Origin: Oscillospiraceae bacterium | Lineage (GTDB): Bacteria; Bacillota; Clostridia; UMGS1810 | Direction: 5' to 3' | DNA length: 61,412 nt | Assembly: GCA_015068825.1 (NCBI GenBank) | Contig: SVJU01000011.1 | Coordinates: forward strand, 1 to 61,412 | In this document: piece by piece, positions 60,931 through 61,412 of the stretch | Layout: the number at the start of each line of letters is the position of its first letter | How positions within the stretch are numbered: the first letter of the stretch is position 1 | Program-made: the position numbers and the translations under genes | Notes under the pieces: model-generated | Seen by the model: the letters and a program-made list of their open reading frames with translations, nothing else | Told to the model about the DNA's origin: nothing | The model's database searches: none

Positions 60931-61412
60931 ATGTTGAGTCGTTTTAATACAATTATATTAATTGCTGTTTTTCTTTTGACGCAAATTATGATTCCGGTAT
61001 TTGCCAATGAATCAAATCTGATTATTTATGACGGAACTTTCAGTAATGGTAATGACGAAAAAGCAGAATTTTCATCCAATAACGCTGTTATAAAGTATAG
61101 TGTTGATGTTGATGTTAATGGTGAAAAGGATAAAGTTTTTCTTGTGTTAGCACTTTATGATAAAAAAGGAACACAGCTAAAAGATGTAAAATCTGAAAAA
61201 CATGTAATAAGAGGTTTACAGACAATTTCATCCGAAATTTCTCTTCCATCAGGAGATGAATACACCGGTGATTATATAGTGAAAGCTATGCTTTGGTCTA
61301 ATTTCAAAAAAATAATTCCTCTTACTGAAGCAAGAATATGTCAGCAGGAGAGAAACTGGCCAGAGATTATTGAACTTAATGATTACATTAATGTAGAAGA
61401 AAATACGACAAC
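60931..61412 (+). CDS. Secreted protein with Ig-like module (partial, runs off the window)
   Basis: ATG 60931 follows AAAGGGAAAATATA and opens a frame that is still open at 61412 (about 160 residues). A signal peptide (MLSRFNTIILIAVFLLTQIM, ending PVFA) is followed by a beta-rich region. KVFLVLALYDKKGTQLKDV and IVKAMLWSNFKKIIPL resemble the C-terminal module of the secreted protein at 40467. It is 17 bp after the GH74-like gene and probably co-transcribed. Function and full length are unknown. Confidence 0.8.
   Translation, partial: MLSRFNTIILIAVFLLTQIMIPVFANESNLIIYDGTFSNGNDEKAEFSSNNAVIKYSVDVDVNGEKDKVFLVLALYDKKGTQLKDVKSEKHVIRGLQTISSEISLPSGDEYTGDYIVKAMLWSNFKKIIPLTEARICQQERNWPEIIELNDYINVEENTT

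Overview
The window is low-GC, tightly packed DNA from a Gram-positive anaerobe, most likely a member of the Clostridia (Firmicutes/Bacillota). The evidence is AT-rich codon use, strong AGGAGG-type ribosome binding sites, S-layer homology (SLH) anchors, lipoprotein lipoboxes, a Firmicutes-type tad pilus locus without a secretin, and many AraC regulators paired with glycoside hydrolases. The species cannot be named from this sequence. A metagenome origin is possible and matters for several gene-fusion junctions described below.

Region 1 (about 171-17446, minus strand) is one long operon. A TTGACT-N16-TATAAT promoter at 17446-17419 drives it and a stem-loop at 171-222 ends it. In transcription order it encodes TadZ-like, TadA ATPase, TadB, TadC, an Flp1-like pilin, an A24 prepilin peptidase, a membrane-anchored WG-repeat protein, a TadE-like pseudopilin, a large TadG/DUF5702-like protein that appears split in two, a second TadE-like pseudopilin, an FHA-domain protein, two PP2C phosphatases with a small membrane ORF between them, a transmembrane Ser/Thr kinase, and a secreted stalk-domain/WG-repeat protein. 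The picture is a type IVc (Tad) pilus with its own Ser/Thr phosphorylation circuit. The kinase has an unusual extracytoplasmic tail of four CCHH repeats.

Region 2 (17533-20757) starts with a divergent promoter, a lipoprotein, an EamA transporter and a low-molecular-weight tyrosine phosphatase. Genes then run out. The next 1.2 kb holds the 3' half of an initiator tRNA with its terminator, a YitT-type gene fragment and the tail of a tyrosine integrase. This looks like an old attachment site at the left edge of an integrated island.

Region 3 (20758-61412 and beyond) is a hemicellulose utilisation island. It has two cytoplasmic GH10 xylanases, two very large secreted GH5-like enzymes (one SLH-anchored), a GH3, a GH39, a polysaccharide deacetylase, a beta-helix protein, a GH74-like SLH protein, several secreted beta-sandwich proteins, a sugar-binding lipoprotein, a TIM-barrel protein of unknown function, and an operon for D-glucuronate catabolism (uxaC, SDR fructuronate reductase, uxuA) that also carries GH39 and an RraA-like protein. 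Four AraC regulators and one two-component system sit beside their likely targets. The likely flow is surface cleavage of substituted xylan, import of oligosaccharides, intracellular trimming, and uronate breakdown.

The island also shows repeated gene truncation. Fragments of an SGNH esterase, an ABC permease, a GH36 alpha-galactosidase and a large surface protein abut other genes without spacers. Either this is a decaying, deletion-prone island or some junctions are assembly artefacts; read mapping would decide.
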